Source: RYN-230 sp963770545
GTDB lineage: Bacteria; Actinomycetota; Actinomycetes; Streptosporangiales; Streptosporangiaceae
DNA length: 64,000 bases
Reading direction: 5' to 3'
Assembly: GCA_963770545.1 (NCBI GenBank)
Contig: CAVYQF010000043.1
Coordinates: forward strand, 583,164-647,163
In this document: positions 8,553 through 17,284 of the stretch, piece by piece
How the letters are laid out: the number at the start of each line of letters is the position of its first letter
How positions within the stretch are numbered: position 1 is the first letter of the stretch
Position numbers and translations under genes: made by a program
Notes under the pieces: model-generated
What the model was told of the DNA's origin: nothing
Database searches by the model: none
What the model saw: only the letters and a program-made list of their open reading frames with translations

Positions 8553-9698
8553 TTAACCTTCGCTGATCTGCGCGCCGCCATCCCACAGGCCGATGCGCAG
8601 GACGATGTACTCGGCCGGCCGGGTGGGGGCCAGGCCAATCTCCACGACGACCTCGCCCAGCTCGACCGTGGCGGGCGGGTTGAGCTCGTCGTTGATCTGG
8701 ACGTAGAAGGCTTCTTTGGCGGTAGCCCCGAACAGCGCACCGGATTCCCAGACACGGGTCAGGAACTCCGTGATCGACCGCTCGAGCCCCTTCCACAGCG
8801 CGGTGTTGTTCGGGGCGAACACGGCCCAGCGGACACCCTGGACGATCGAGTCCTCGATGTAGGACACCAGCCGCCGCACGTTGACGTACTGCCAGGGGGT
8901 GTCGGCGGTCAGCGTCCGGGCCCCCCAGATCAGCGGAGGGCTGCCGGGGAAGGTGCGGATGGCGTTGATGTTGCTGTGGTTCAGCGCGCCCTGCTCGGCG
9001 TCGTTGAGCGTGTAGTCGAGGCTGACCGCACCGCGGACGAGCTCGTTCGCGGGGGCCCGGTGCACCCCCACCGTGGCGTCGCACCGGGACATCACGCCCG
9101 CGACGTGCCCGGACGGCGGGATGGTGACCGTCGCGGGTGTCCCCGCGGCCGCAGTCGGGTCCGCAATGACGATCCAGGGCCAGTAGAGCGCGGCGAAGCC
9201 ATTGACGGACAGCAGCCCCGCCCGCTGGGTCTGCAGCGCGCCGTCTGCTTTCAGCGGCGTCTGGTCCTGAGCGCCATCCAGCACGGCGAACCGGTCGCCC
9301 ATGGTTTCGCAGTGCGTGATGACCTTGGCCTGGACCGCCGGGTCAACCACTCCGGGCAGGCAGACGATGCTGACGTCTGGCAGCCGGGTGAGCGCGTCGA
9401 GGGCGGCGTCGACTCCGGTGCTGTCCTTGACCGGCACGACGTAGCCGAAGGTCCCGCCGTTCTCGAAGAAGCCGCGGACGGCGTAGGGCAGGTTCAGCGA
9501 CGCCTTGTACCCGCCGAACGCGTCGGTGTAGCCGGTCCAGTTGGTGATGGCGACCGGCGTGCCGAGGGCGGCGGCCGCCGGCGGGGTTGCGACCGTCCCG
9601 ATCAGCGCGGCCACGCTGGTGCCGGCGCCCGCGATAGGTCCCGCGGGGGTGATTTCCTCGATGTAGACGCCGGGCGCCTTGGTGGTGTAGTCGACCAT
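8553..9698 (-). CDS. eCIS contractile sheath protein
   Basis: A 381-residue tail sheath protein. The start APGVYIEEITPAGPIAGAGT and the handshake C-terminal domain (VWESGALFGATAKEAFYVQI, then NDELNPPATVELGEVVVEIG, PAEYIVLRIG) are diagnostic of the sheath family. The middle contains WGARTLTADTPWQYVNVRRL, also typical. It forms the contractile outer layer that drives the tube. Length is that of the short eCIS sheaths without surface insertion domains. It lies 11 bp upstream of the tube gene. Confidence 0.95.
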   Translation of the reverse strand: MVDYTTKAPGVYIEEITPAGPIAGAGTSVAALIGTVATPPAAAALGTPVAITNWTGYTDAFGGYKASLNLPYAVRGFFENGGTFGYVVPVKDSTGVDAALDALTRLPDVSIVCLPGVVDPAVQAKVITHCETMGDRFAVLDGAQDQTPLKADGALQTQRAGLLSVNGFAALYWPWIVIADPTAAAGTPATVTIPPSGHVAGVMSRCDATVGVHRAPANELVRGAVSLDYTLNDAEQGALNHSNINAIRTFPGSPPLIWGARTLTADTPWQYVNVRRLVSYIEDSIVQGVRWAVFAPNNTALWKGLERSITEFLTRVWESGALFGATAKEAFYVQINDELNPPATVELGEVVVEIGLAPTRPAEYIVLRIGLWDGGAQISEG

Positions 9699-9724
9699 CG
9701 TCTCCTCCTATCCCGCCGGGCCGG

Positions 9725-10549
9725 TCAGGGCCCGGGAAGGATCACGTTGTGGATCTGGCTGTCTGCGGCGTAGGTCACGGGCTGCTGCTGCGCTGGCTGG
9801 CCGCTCACCAGCACGGCCAGGGTGTAGCTGCCGAAGGGCAGGCCCGCGAAGGCGAACTCGCCGTCGGCGCCGGTGGTTTGCTGCTCACTGCGGCCCGTCA
9901 GGGTGACCGTGGCCCCGGCCACGGGCGCCAGTGTGTGGTCGAGAACCCGGCCTGCCAGCGACGGTTCCAGCAGTGAGGTGCTCTGCGTGGTGATGGTCTG
10001 GACCGCGCTGAACTGGTCAACCTGGTCGAAGGGATCGACCGTGATGGTGACCGTCAAGGAGAACGCCGGGCGGGGAGGGACGCCCAGGGCGCTCCAGAAG
10101 TGCGCCATGGGCTGTCCCTCGTTGGTCTGCGCCACGGTGGCGGCCAGCGGGTAGGGCTGGGCCGGGGTTTTCAGCGTGCCCTGCAGGAAGCGGTCATCGA
10201 TCACCGGGAACCGGCTCAGCCAGATGAGCGCGAGGCCGAGCAGGTGATGCTCCTCTTGTGCCTTGAGCCCTCCTGTCTTCGCCGACCAGGCGGTGACGAG
10301 GTAGGAGCAATCCACCCGGAGTGACGGCAGCCGGCTGGTGTAGGTGTCGCCGGTCCGCTCGATCACCCGTGCCTCGTCGCGGAGCGCCCGGTTCTCCGCC
10401 ACCTCGTGCAAGAACAGGTTCATCGTCGCCTGGGTCGGCTTGTAGTCCTGGTCAGGCGAGTCAAATCCCACGTCCGCCGCGCGCAGGTCACCAGGCGCTG
10501 CCGCGTCGGTGAGCATCGCCTGCAGGGTGGCATCGAGATCATCGAACAT
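9725..10549 (-). CDS. DUF4255 / Pvc16-like tube terminator with C-terminal carboxypeptidase-regulatory-like domain
   Basis: A 274-residue protein. Residues 1-~190 are a DUF4255 domain (MFDDLDATLQAMLTDAA, LNLFLHEVAENRALRDEARV-like segment, SYLVTAWSAKTGGLKAQEEH), the Afp16/Pvc16 family that caps the distal end of the tube and sets particle length. Residues ~195-274 form a carboxypeptidase-regulatory-like beta domain (GRVLDHTLAPVAGATVTLTG, then GADGEFAFAGLPFGSYTLAV), an extension often seen in actinobacterial members. It is 9 bp downstream of the AAA+ ATPase gene and 26 bp upstream of the sheath gene. Confidence 0.88.
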   Translation of the reverse strand: MFDDLDATLQAMLTDAAAPGDLRAADVGFDSPDQDYKPTQATMNLFLHEVAENRALRDEARVIERTGDTYTSRLPSLRVDCSYLVTAWSAKTGGLKAQEEHHLLGLALIWLSRFPVIDDRFLQGTLKTPAQPYPLAATVAQTNEGQPMAHFWSALGVPPRPAFSLTVTITVDPFDQVDQFSAVQTITTQSTSLLEPSLAGRVLDHTLAPVAGATVTLTGRSEQQTTGADGEFAFAGLPFGSYTLAVLVSGQPAQQQPVTYAADSQIHNVILPGP

Positions 10550-10558
10550 GTCGCGGCC

Positions 10559-12757
10559 TCATCCCGCGGCCCGCTCGGCACTGGTTTCCACGCCTGGCGG
10601 GGCACTGTCCTGTATGCCTGGCGGGACCTTGCCCATCTTGTAGTGCTCGCTCCGTACCGCCTGGAGCACCTGGGGCATGCCGACCCGGGAGTCCTGGGCG
10701 GCGGCGAGGAAGGCCGCGTGCAGTACCGCGTTCTTGATGTTGGCGCCGGAGAAGCGGAAATCGCGGCCCAGTTGCCCGACATCGATCCGGGGCTCGTGCG
10801 GGACGCCGTGCAGGCAGTTGGCCCAGATGCGCCGCCGCTCCGCGTCGTTGGGGAACGGGAAGTCGATGATGAACTGAAGCCGGCGGGTGAACGCGTCGTC
10901 CAGGTGCTCGCGCAGGTTCGTGGCCAGGATCGCGATGCCGTCGTACTGTTCCATCCGCTGCAGCAGGTAGGAGACCTCGATATTCGCGTACCGGTCGTGC
11001 GAGTCCCGGACCGCGGACCGCTTGCCGAACAGCGCGTCCGCCTCGTCGAACATCAAGATGGCGTCCGCGTCGGTCGCCGCCGTGAAAATGCGCTCCAGGT
11101 TCTTCTCGGTCTCGCCGATGTACTTGCTGATCATGCTGGACAGGTCGATCTTGAACAGGTCGAGTCCGAGTTCCCGGGCAACAACCTCGGCGGCCATGGT
11201 CTTGCCGGTGCCCGGCGGCCCGGTGAACAGGGCTATCGTGCCCCGGCCCAGGGACAGCTTGCGCTCGAGTCCCCAGTCGTGCATGACCTGCTCGCGCAGG
11301 GTCACTCGCTGGCAGAGTTCCCGCAGCTGGGCCGCGGAGTCAGCGGGCAGCACCAGGTCGTCCCAGGCGTATACCGGTTCGATCTTGCGGGCCAGCGCCG
11401 CCAGGAGGTGCGCGGTCTGCCCCCGCGCGGCCGCGAACAGGTCCGCCTGGGTCAGCTCGGTACCCGCCGTCCGCGCGCTGGAGACCGCGGTCGCCACCGC
11501 GTCGGCGATCTGGCCGGGACCACACCGGAACCGGCCCGCGAGGGTTTCGGCCAGGCCGGGCCGGACGGTAACCTCGGCCGCGGCCAGCGATGCCGCCCAC
11601 GCGTGGCGCCGGACGTCGAAACCGGGCTGTTCGAAGGAGACCTCGACGACGCCGAGCGGCGGCCCGGCCAGCGGAACCCAGGCCTGGTGACCCGCGAGTA
11701 TCGCGACGCCGGGATAGCGGGCGAGGTGCCCGGCCAGGATCGGGCGGACCGGTCCGTTTCCGGCGAGGGTGTCCAGGCCCTCGAGGTAGAGCAGGGCGCC
11801 CTGCAGCGAGGCTTCCCGCAGCGCGCGGAACAGGACGTCATCCACCTCATCGGCTATCCGCGAAAGGTCGAGGACCAGAAGAGGGACCCGCAGCTCACCC
11901 GCCAGGGCTTCGGCTGCGGCCAGCGGCACGCAACCCTGCGGGCCACGGAAATGCAGCCGGAGCGGATGGTGGTCCCAGGCGTCCCGGACGGCGCCGAGCA
12001 GCAGGGCGCGCTCGGACTCAGGAAGCGGCACATCCGGCCAGCCACCCGGAGGAGGGGCGGTGAGACGGGAGATGGGGGCGAGTCTGCGGTCCAGCCCGCC
12101 CTGGCCCAGGAGGACGTCAGCGATCTGCGAGTCGGGGGCGACGATGTGCGCGAGCAGCGGCGGCTCGGTCAACTGCGGGTCGGGCACGAGCGACACGAGC
12201 CGCCCGCCGAGCAGCGGGGCGCCGACCGCGAACAGGGCGCGCGCGGCCAGCTTCTGCTCAGGCGTTGTGCTCACCAGGTCGAGCGTGAGGTTAACGGTCG
12301 GACGGCGGCGCGTGACGTCGTCCTGCAGGTACCCGTAGAGCCGTTCGTACCGTAGATCGGCGTCGGGCGCCAGCGCGATCAGGATGACGTCCAGTTCCTG
12401 GTCGGTCAGCCGGTAGCTGTCCCGCAGCCAGCCCCAGCCGGAATCCGCGAACGCCACCTGATCCCAGCTGGGCAGGGCGGGCGGTCCCGGGTCAGCCAGC
12501 CCGCGGCCCGCCAGCATGGGCGCACCCGGCGGCCCAGTCAGGGAGGCCGCGGCCTGGGCGGCGCTGACGTACAGCCCGCGGAACGAATCTGCCGCCGCGT
12601 CGGCGCCGAACCGCTCACTGGCCTGCGGTAGGGCGTAGGCGAGGATCGCATCCAGGCGCTCGAACGCGGGCCGCAGCGCGGCTGCCCGCTGGGCCGCAGG
12701 CAGCGCCGCCTTGGCCGCCCGGCGGCTGGCGAATGGTAGGGATTCACCCACGCCCAT
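10559..12757 (-). CDS. eCIS AAA+ ATPase (Afp15-like)
   Basis: A 732-residue AAA+ ATPase, first gene of the visible eCIS operon. The C-terminal AAA module has Walker A GPPGTGKT (about 513-520), Walker B ILMFDEAD (about 567-574), sensor/arginine region ATNLREHLDDAFTRR. The N-terminal ~450 residues contain winged-helix-like and degenerate ATPase segments typical of these long eCIS ATPases. Afp15/Pvc15-type ATPases are proposed to help assemble the particle or load cargo and to unfold or refold components in the cytoplasm. Start at ATG 12757; no gene lies immediately upstream, so the operon promoter should lie between 12758 and about 13020. Confidence 0.9.
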   Translation of the reverse strand: MGVGESLPFASRRAAKAALPAAQRAAALRPAFERLDAILAYALPQASERFGADAAADSFRGLYVSAAQAAASLTGPPGAPMLAGRGLADPGPPALPSWDQVAFADSGWGWLRDSYRLTDQELDVILIALAPDADLRYERLYGYLQDDVTRRRPTVNLTLDLVSTTPEQKLAARALFAVGAPLLGGRLVSLVPDPQLTEPPLLAHIVAPDSQIADVLLGQGGLDRRLAPISRLTAPPPGGWPDVPLPESERALLLGAVRDAWDHHPLRLHFRGPQGCVPLAAAEALAGELRVPLLVLDLSRIADEVDDVLFRALREASLQGALLYLEGLDTLAGNGPVRPILAGHLARYPGVAILAGHQAWVPLAGPPLGVVEVSFEQPGFDVRRHAWAASLAAAEVTVRPGLAETLAGRFRCGPGQIADAVATAVSSARTAGTELTQADLFAAARGQTAHLLAALARKIEPVYAWDDLVLPADSAAQLRELCQRVTLREQVMHDWGLERKLSLGRGTIALFTGPPGTGKTMAAEVVARELGLDLFKIDLSSMISKYIGETEKNLERIFTAATDADAILMFDEADALFGKRSAVRDSHDRYANIEVSYLLQRMEQYDGIAILATNLREHLDDAFTRRLQFIIDFPFPNDAERRRIWANCLHGVPHEPRIDVGQLGRDFRFSGANIKNAVLHAAFLAAAQDSRVGMPQVLQAVRSEHYKMGKVPPGIQDSAPPGVETSAERAAG

Positions 12758-13023
12758 GGGCGGCCCCTCGGGGGATTAAGGCCAGCAGGAAGGCGCCCGA
12801 GGCGGCCGCACGACGGCCCGGACCCGCTGGTCGCGTGCTGCAGCGCCTGGCGACATCCGGCTGGGCCGCCCAGGAGGGAGCACGCCCGGAAAGGCCGTGA
12901 GATAGCCGCGGGAAATGCGCGTCGGCCATGGCCATAAGAACCCCCGTCCCCCCTAAGAGACGGTAATCCTGGCCTATGCCCAAGTCAAGCTCACGTAAAG
13001 GCGTGTCGCGCAGGGGCCGGATG
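12758..13023. other. Intergenic region upstream of the eCIS ATPase
   Basis: About 265 bp without a credible gene. It must hold the promoter for the minus-strand eCIS genes. I could not pick out a convincing -35/-10 pair. Nothing else recognisable. Confidence 0.4.
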
Positions 13024-13210
13024 TCAGCAGGCAGACGTCAGCCCGTGCGGAGCTCCGGGGGCTATCACCAGCTTGCTGCCGAAGCCACCCCAGCTAGTGA
13101 CCTGGTCGCCATCCACCAGCACCGCCGGCTCGCATGACAACCTCGGCCACGTCACGGTAACTGAGCTGAACGCCATGCTGGCAGGACACCTGTCTGCTGG
13201 ACACGTCCTC
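13024..13210 (-). pseudogene. Degenerate second copy of the companion gene at 13418-13792
   Basis: Reading the minus strand, the stretch encodes AVLVDGDQVTSWGGFGSKL followed by VIAP and a stop at 13024. This matches VTVLVDGDEATGDGGFGNKL at the C-terminus of the protein at 13418-13792. Upstream the similarity fades within ~60 bp and no start remains, so it is the eroded 3' part of a duplicated gene. Its position just downstream of the intact copy suggests tandem duplication followed by decay. Confidence 0.6.
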
Positions 13211-13417
13211 CCCCGCTACCGATACCCGGTGCCGCCGCACCAATTGTTGCCCATATCGGTGTAGTCGGTCACCCGAGACCTAATCCGGTCAAGATCTAAT
13301 GGCAGCGTATATGGCTCTGGGCGGGGAGGACCTGCGTAACGAGCAGGCTCAGGCCCGGCGTCGCTGGCTTCTACTCCGGCGTGCGGTGGCGCGGAGCGGA
13401 AGCGGCTCCCGGCAACG

Positions 13418-13792
13418 TCAGGATGTCGCCAACTTCCGGGTGGATGTGACCGTGAGCTTGTTGCCGAAACCGCCGTCGCCAGTGGCCTCGTCTCCGTCCA
13501 CCAGCACGGTGACCTGGCCGACGTGCAGTTTAGTGGTGCCTGATGTGAGCGTGACCGTTTCCTGCCCGGCCACTACGGCCCCGGTACCGCTATTGCTTCC
13601 CTGGAACGAGAACACGCAGCTGGCCTCGGAGATCACGGCGGCCTCGCCCATCTGGAACTCGGGATGGCCGGGAGCGTTAATCTCCCCTGCCGTCCATGTC
13701 CCTTGGTCTGCCCCGGTGAACGGGACTGCCCCCGGAGTCGCGGAGACGTCGTCCTTGGCGGCCACGCTCTTGCCTGTGCTTGACATCGTCAT
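13418..13792 (-). CDS. Small beta-rich companion of the DUF4157-AHH protein, possibly PAAR-like
   Basis: A 124-residue Gly/Thr/Val-rich protein with no signal peptide. It begins MSSTGKSVAAKDDVSATPGA and has the repeating short beta-strand pattern GTTKLHVGQVTVLVDGDEAT, then GDGGFGNKLTVTSTRK. I do not recognise a named family with certainty. The size, Gly-rich beta pattern, and position 18 bp downstream of a putative toxin in an eCIS locus are compatible with a PAAR-like tip or adaptor, or with an immunity/chaperone role. A decayed paralogue lies downstream at 13024-13210. Start may be ATG 13792 or ATG 13786. Confidence 0.5.
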   Translation of the reverse strand: MTMSSTGKSVAAKDDVSATPGAVPFTGADQGTWTAGEINAPGHPEFQMGEAAVISEASCVFSFQGSNSGTGAVVAGQETVTLTSGTTKLHVGQVTVLVDGDEATGDGGFGNKLTVTSTRKLATS

Positions 13793-13809
13793 CCAGCCTT
13801 CGGAACTCG

Positions 13810-16800
13810 TTAGAACAGCACCGGCTTGCCGTTCGCCACCGATGTCTCGATGTCGTGCCGCAGTTCGTCGATCAGGTTCTCCACCGCGATGCGCAGCTCG
13901 GCGGGCCGGTTCATCAATGGCCGCAAAGCATCAAGACGGTCTCGGACCTTCTGGTTCCACACGGGATGGCCCTGCAGATCCCTCATCGTTTGCGGGTCAG
14001 GTACTGGCCTGCCGGACTGCCGGACCACCTCCGGGGTCACCTGGTGCACGGGCAAGCCCTCTGCACCGGGTATGCCCGGACTGGTTGGGAGGGCGAAACC
14101 GTTCCGGGAGGCGTTGTTATCCCAGCCGCCGTTGGCGCGTAGCGTCTCGAGGACGGGATGGTTCTCCAGCGACACCGGGATGAGATGGTGGGGATTCCAG
14201 TCGGTTCGTCGTACTCGACGTCCCTGAACAGCAGGATCTCCGTCTTGTTGAGCCTCATGCTCGGCCTGATCGGCACCCTCACCCTGCTGCTGGCCCTGGT
14301 GGCCGGGCTGGGCGTCGCCGGTGTCCGCCCACGCCGGGGCCTGGCCATCCCTGATCATCCGGGCCTTGAGGGCGCTGCGGCTGACGCCTTCTATCGTGTC
14401 ACTGACCCGCGGTGGCGGGCGCTTCTCGAACATCTGCCACGCGCCATCTTCGTCAAGATGCGCAGGCGCGGAGTCATCCAGGCCGCCGGTCGGCTGGGCG
14501 GGGCCTTCGGCGGGGCTCTCAGCACCTGCCGCCTCTCGCCGCGCTGCGAGAGCCTCTTCGAGCGCGCTCACGTCGTCGAGCCGTCCGATCCCGGTGAGGA
14601 CGCGGCCTGCTTCCGCGGGGGGCATGTCACGCAGGGCCCGGCTGATGGGTTCCCGGTCGGACTTAGGGAGTTTGTTCACCAAGTCCATTCCCCTGCGCCG
14701 CAGCTTGGATGACCTGACGCCTGGCGGGAGCGCGGCATCTCCCTCGGTCGCCTTTGCCGCTTCCGGCGGGGTAGTCGTTTCGGGCGGCTCCTCGGCACCC
14801 AGCGCGCGTTCAGCGGGAGGGGCTGCCTGCGCAGCCGGTGGTTCTGCCGGTTCCGGTTCAGCTGCGGCTGGACCGGGGGGCACTGACTCTGTGGATACCG
14901 GCTCTGTGGTTACCGTCTCTGGGCTGGCCGGCTGCGCGGCCGCTGGTTCTGCCGGTTTCGGTTCAGCTGCGGCTGGACCGGGGGGCACTGACTCTTGCCG
15001 GTCTTGCGGGGTGGCCTCGGGTGCGGTGGGCTTGGGGCGGGGCGTGGCCGGTCCTTCGGGTGCCCTGCCCTCCATGATCACCTCTTCGCCCGGGAGCTCG
15101 AGCGGGGAGACGTCCGTAGTACTCCCGGCGACATCCGGCGCTTTCGGCGGCTCCAGGAGCCCCCCGGGCGGGGAAGCCGGACGGCTCGGCGGCGACGGGG
15201 CTGCGCCTGGCTCCACGACGGGCACGTCGCTGGCCGTCAACCTGCTCGCAAGGATGCGCGCCTCGTCAGGTGGCCCCTGGGCTTGGACCGTCCCGTCCTC
15301 CGACACGACTCGCCAGCCGCGGTCGTCGATCACCAGCGTCCCGGTCTCACCCGGCGACCGCACGCGGATCGTCGACGCGGTCGGACGGTCGATGAGGAGG
15401 TCCGGGGATGCGGCGGGCGCGGGCGGCTCTGCGCCCGCCGTGCTGCCCGGCCGGGCCGTGAGGCCGCCGATCGCGTGGTAGGCGGCGTGCGCGCCGAAGG
15501 CAATCCCGGCCAGGCGCTGGAGTATGTCGTCCTCGGTCAGCGGCCGCTGCTTCCCGTTCTCGACGACGTAGCCGCGCGCGATGTCGCGGATCCCCTGCCC
15601 TGTCTGGACCACGGCGGTTCCCCCCGCGGCGAGGGCGTTGATCTTCCACCACGCCGACAGCAGGCTGGCCGCGCGCGATGTCTGTGTGGCGGCCGCGCCG
15701 CTGCCCGCCGCCCAGGCGCCCGGGAGCTTGCCGGTGATCGCCATGATGGCGAGCTGCGTTCCGAGCTCGATGGCGCCGCCCTGGTGGACGCCGTACCAGG
15801 TGTGAGACCGGGCTCGCAGATCCCCGAGATCGAAGATGTGCACCGGGTCCTTGCCCTGGATCGTCCGGACGAGGTTGAGCGGCGCGAGCGGGAGATCGAC
15901 CACCCCTTGACCGAACCCGAGCGCCCCGTTGTAGACGCCGCGGCCGACGTCTTTGAGCATCTCCAGCGCCATGTCCGGACCGGTGTGGAGAAGCTCATCG
16001 ACATAGGCCCACCGGCGCTGCCGATCCTCGATGAGCTGGTTGTAGTACTCCACCGCGAGCGAGATGCTCTGGGTGCGATACTGAATCTTCTTCCGGGTAG
16101 CGATCTGCTCCCCAGTCGACGCCTGTTCCACCGACCTCGACGTCCAGGCCAGGCGCCTCAGGACGTACTCCGCGTCATCCCTGCTGATAGAACCGAGTGC
16201 GGTCTCGAGGAGGCGCACGTCGAGTTCGTGCGGCTGCAACGAAGCGGGCGTCTTTCGCAGGCGCTCGTCCACGGGGACCTCGAACTCGCGCCACTCTGCG
16301 TGCGCGCGCAGCCAGTCCTCCCTCTCCTTTCGCGCGGCGGCGAGAGCCTGGTTCTGCGCCGCCCACTTGGCGTCGAGCTGGGCGACAGCGGCGTCGAGCT
16401 CCTGCTCCGCTTCCGGTTCCGGTTCCGGTTCTTCGGCGCCTCGGAAGAGGGCGGTCCTGGCCGGCGCTACGCCGCTGACGGCGAAGGGCCGTCCACGGGC
16501 GAACGCATGCCCGGCGCGCTCGGCCTCGGCCTCGAGCGTCGCTCTGCTCGTCTTCGTCACGGGCAACCTGCCGCGCGTCTGCTGCAAAGCGTGCGCGACC
16601 TCGTGCCCGATCCGAACCTGACCGTCATAGCTCGCCGCGTCGAATCGTCCGGGGCCGAGCTGGACGCGCCCATCGACGGTCACCCCCTCAGCGCGCCGGG
16701 CAACCGCAGACTCCGCTTCGATGGGTATCTCGCGCACGTTCTCACCGAACGTCGCTGCCAACGCATCACCGAGTTCGAATGGACCGAACCCCAAGAGCGC

Positions 16801-16974
16801 CGATTGAGCCCGTGCGTCGGCGCCGCCCGCAAGCGCGGCGACCGCGGCATTCCCGGCCGTCCTCTGGAGATCGAGCAGCCGCGGCTTCGAGGACCGGCTC
16901 ACGGGTGCTGGGTCTTCGCGAGCCACCACTTGCTCAATCGCGCGAACGGCGCTCTGCGCCTTCACGACAGCCAT
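13810..16974 (-). CDS. DUF4157 multidomain protein with C-terminal AHH-type nuclease domain; candidate eCIS cargo toxin
   Basis: A 1054-residue protein. Residues ~60-165 hold a DUF4157 domain with ALAATFGENVREIPIEAESA and the HExxH motif VRIGHEVAHALQQTRGR. A charged helical stretch follows (EPEPEPEAEQELDAAVAQL). Around residues 330-500 are hydrophobic and Gly/Ala-rich segments (MLKDVGRGVYNGALGFGQG, GTQLAIMAITGKLPGAWAAG). A long Pro/Ala/Glu linker contains an internal duplication (twice SVPPGPAAAEP then AEP). The last ~110 residues match the AHH family of the HNH/EndoVII nuclease superfamily: WNPHHLIPVSLENHP, WDNNASRNGFALPT, GHPVWNQKVRDRL. DUF4157 at the N-terminus with a toxin C-terminus is the architecture of polymorphic toxins tied to eCIS loci. 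It lies upstream of the eCIS operon on the same strand. No separate immunity protein is obvious. GC3 drops in the linker just before the nuclease domain, as in recombined toxin tips. Confidence 0.75.
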   Translation of the reverse strand: MAVVKAQSAVRAIEQVVAREDPAPVSRSSKPRLLDLQRTAGNAAVAALAGGADARAQSALLGFGPFELGDALAATFGENVREIPIEAESAVARRAEGVTVDGRVQLGPGRFDAASYDGQVRIGHEVAHALQQTRGRLPVTKTSRATLEAEAERAGHAFARGRPFAVSGVAPARTALFRGAEEPEPEPEAEQELDAAVAQLDAKWAAQNQALAAARKEREDWLRAHAEWREFEVPVDERLRKTPASLQPHELDVRLLETALGSISRDDAEYVLRRLAWTSRSVEQASTGEQIATRKKIQYRTQSISLAVEYYNQLIEDRQRRWAYVDELLHTGPDMALEMLKDVGRGVYNGALGFGQGVVDLPLAPLNLVRTIQGKDPVHIFDLGDLRARSHTWYGVHQGGAIELGTQLAIMAITGKLPGAWAAGSGAAATQTSRAASLLSAWWKINALAAGGTAVVQTGQGIRDIARGYVVENGKQRPLTEDDILQRLAGIAFGAHAAYHAIGGLTARPGSTAGAEPPAPAASPDLLIDRPTASTIRVRSPGETGTLVIDDRGWRVVSEDGTVQAQGPPDEARILASRLTASDVPVVEPGAAPSPPSRPASPPGGLLEPPKAPDVAGSTTDVSPLELPGEEVIMEGRAPEGPATPRPKPTAPEATPQDRQESVPPGPAAAEPKPAEPAAAQPASPETVTTEPVSTESVPPGPAAAEPEPAEPPAAQAAPPAERALGAEEPPETTTPPEAAKATEGDAALPPGVRSSKLRRRGMDLVNKLPKSDREPISRALRDMPPAEAGRVLTGIGRLDDVSALEEALAARREAAGAESPAEGPAQPTGGLDDSAPAHLDEDGAWQMFEKRPPPRVSDTIEGVSRSALKARMIRDGQAPAWADTGDAQPGHQGQQQGEGADQAEHEAQQDGDPAVQGRRVRRTDWNPHHLIPVSLENHPVLETLRANGGWDNNASRNGFALPTSPGIPGAEGLPVHQVTPEVVRQSGRPVPDPQTMRDLQGHPVWNQKVRDRLDALRPLMNRPAELRIAVENLIDELRHDIETSVANGKPVLF
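14838..14995. repeat. Internal direct repeat within the toxin linker
   Basis: Two near-identical ~50 bp segments (about 14839-14889 and 14948-14998), each including GGTTCTGCCGGTT followed by CAGCTGCGGCTGGACC, encode the duplicated PPGPAAAEP-type linker of the DUF4157-AHH protein. Consistent with slippage or unequal recombination in the linker. Confidence 0.7.
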
Positions 16975-17280
16975 CCTAGCTGGGTGCCGCGGGCGCCTAG
17001 CCCTGGCAATTGCAGCAGGGATGATCTCGGCATGCGCCAGCGCTGACGGCCCAGCAGTTCAAGGTCAGCTGCGGACAGGGCCGATCGTGATGCGCCTGAC
17101 GGGCGGAGCACCATGATGCCGAGCCAGTGGCACGCCTCGTTGATTAACGATCTTGCCCCCAGTTTGCCCCCAACGGGGCTGGACACCGGCTGGGCGGCCG
17201 TTCACGAGTGAGGGCAAAAGAGCCGGTCAGAGAGGCCATGGCCGAGATCTTTCCGCCCAACCCAACTAGGCCGCACCTAA
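16975..17280. other. Intergenic region upstream of the DUF4157-AHH gene
   Basis: No convincing gene. It should contain the promoter for the minus-strand toxin gene. A near-direct repeat of TTGCCCCCA occurs at about 17151-17170; this looks like the Gly-Gly-Lys-Leu coding tail often found at actinobacterial integrase ends, but no adjacent tRNA sequence is visible, so I do not assign it. Confidence 0.35.
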
Positions 17281-17284
17281 TGAG

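Noticed and set aside
14150..14350. Alternative minus-strand frame with high GC3 (RLNKTEILLFRDVEYDEPTG) across the toxin linker
   Set aside because: It suggests past frame change in the linker, but the main frame alone reaches the AHH domain without interruption, so I do not call a separate gene or frameshift.
14158..14712. Plus-strand frame with a membrane-like segment (MLGLIGTLTLLLALVAGLG)
   Set aside because: It is the complement of the low-complexity Gln/Glu/Ala linker of the DUF4157-AHH protein; no start context or family match.
17142..17172. TTGCCCCC near-repeats as a further att-like site
   Set aside because: They do not share the TGCCACTC box or the tRNA-like core of the four real copies.
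16962..17186. Short minus-strand frame with Gly-Gly-Lys-Leu segment resembling an integrase tail
   Set aside because: No catalytic Arg/His/Tyr motifs and no tRNA sequence beside it; too short to support.
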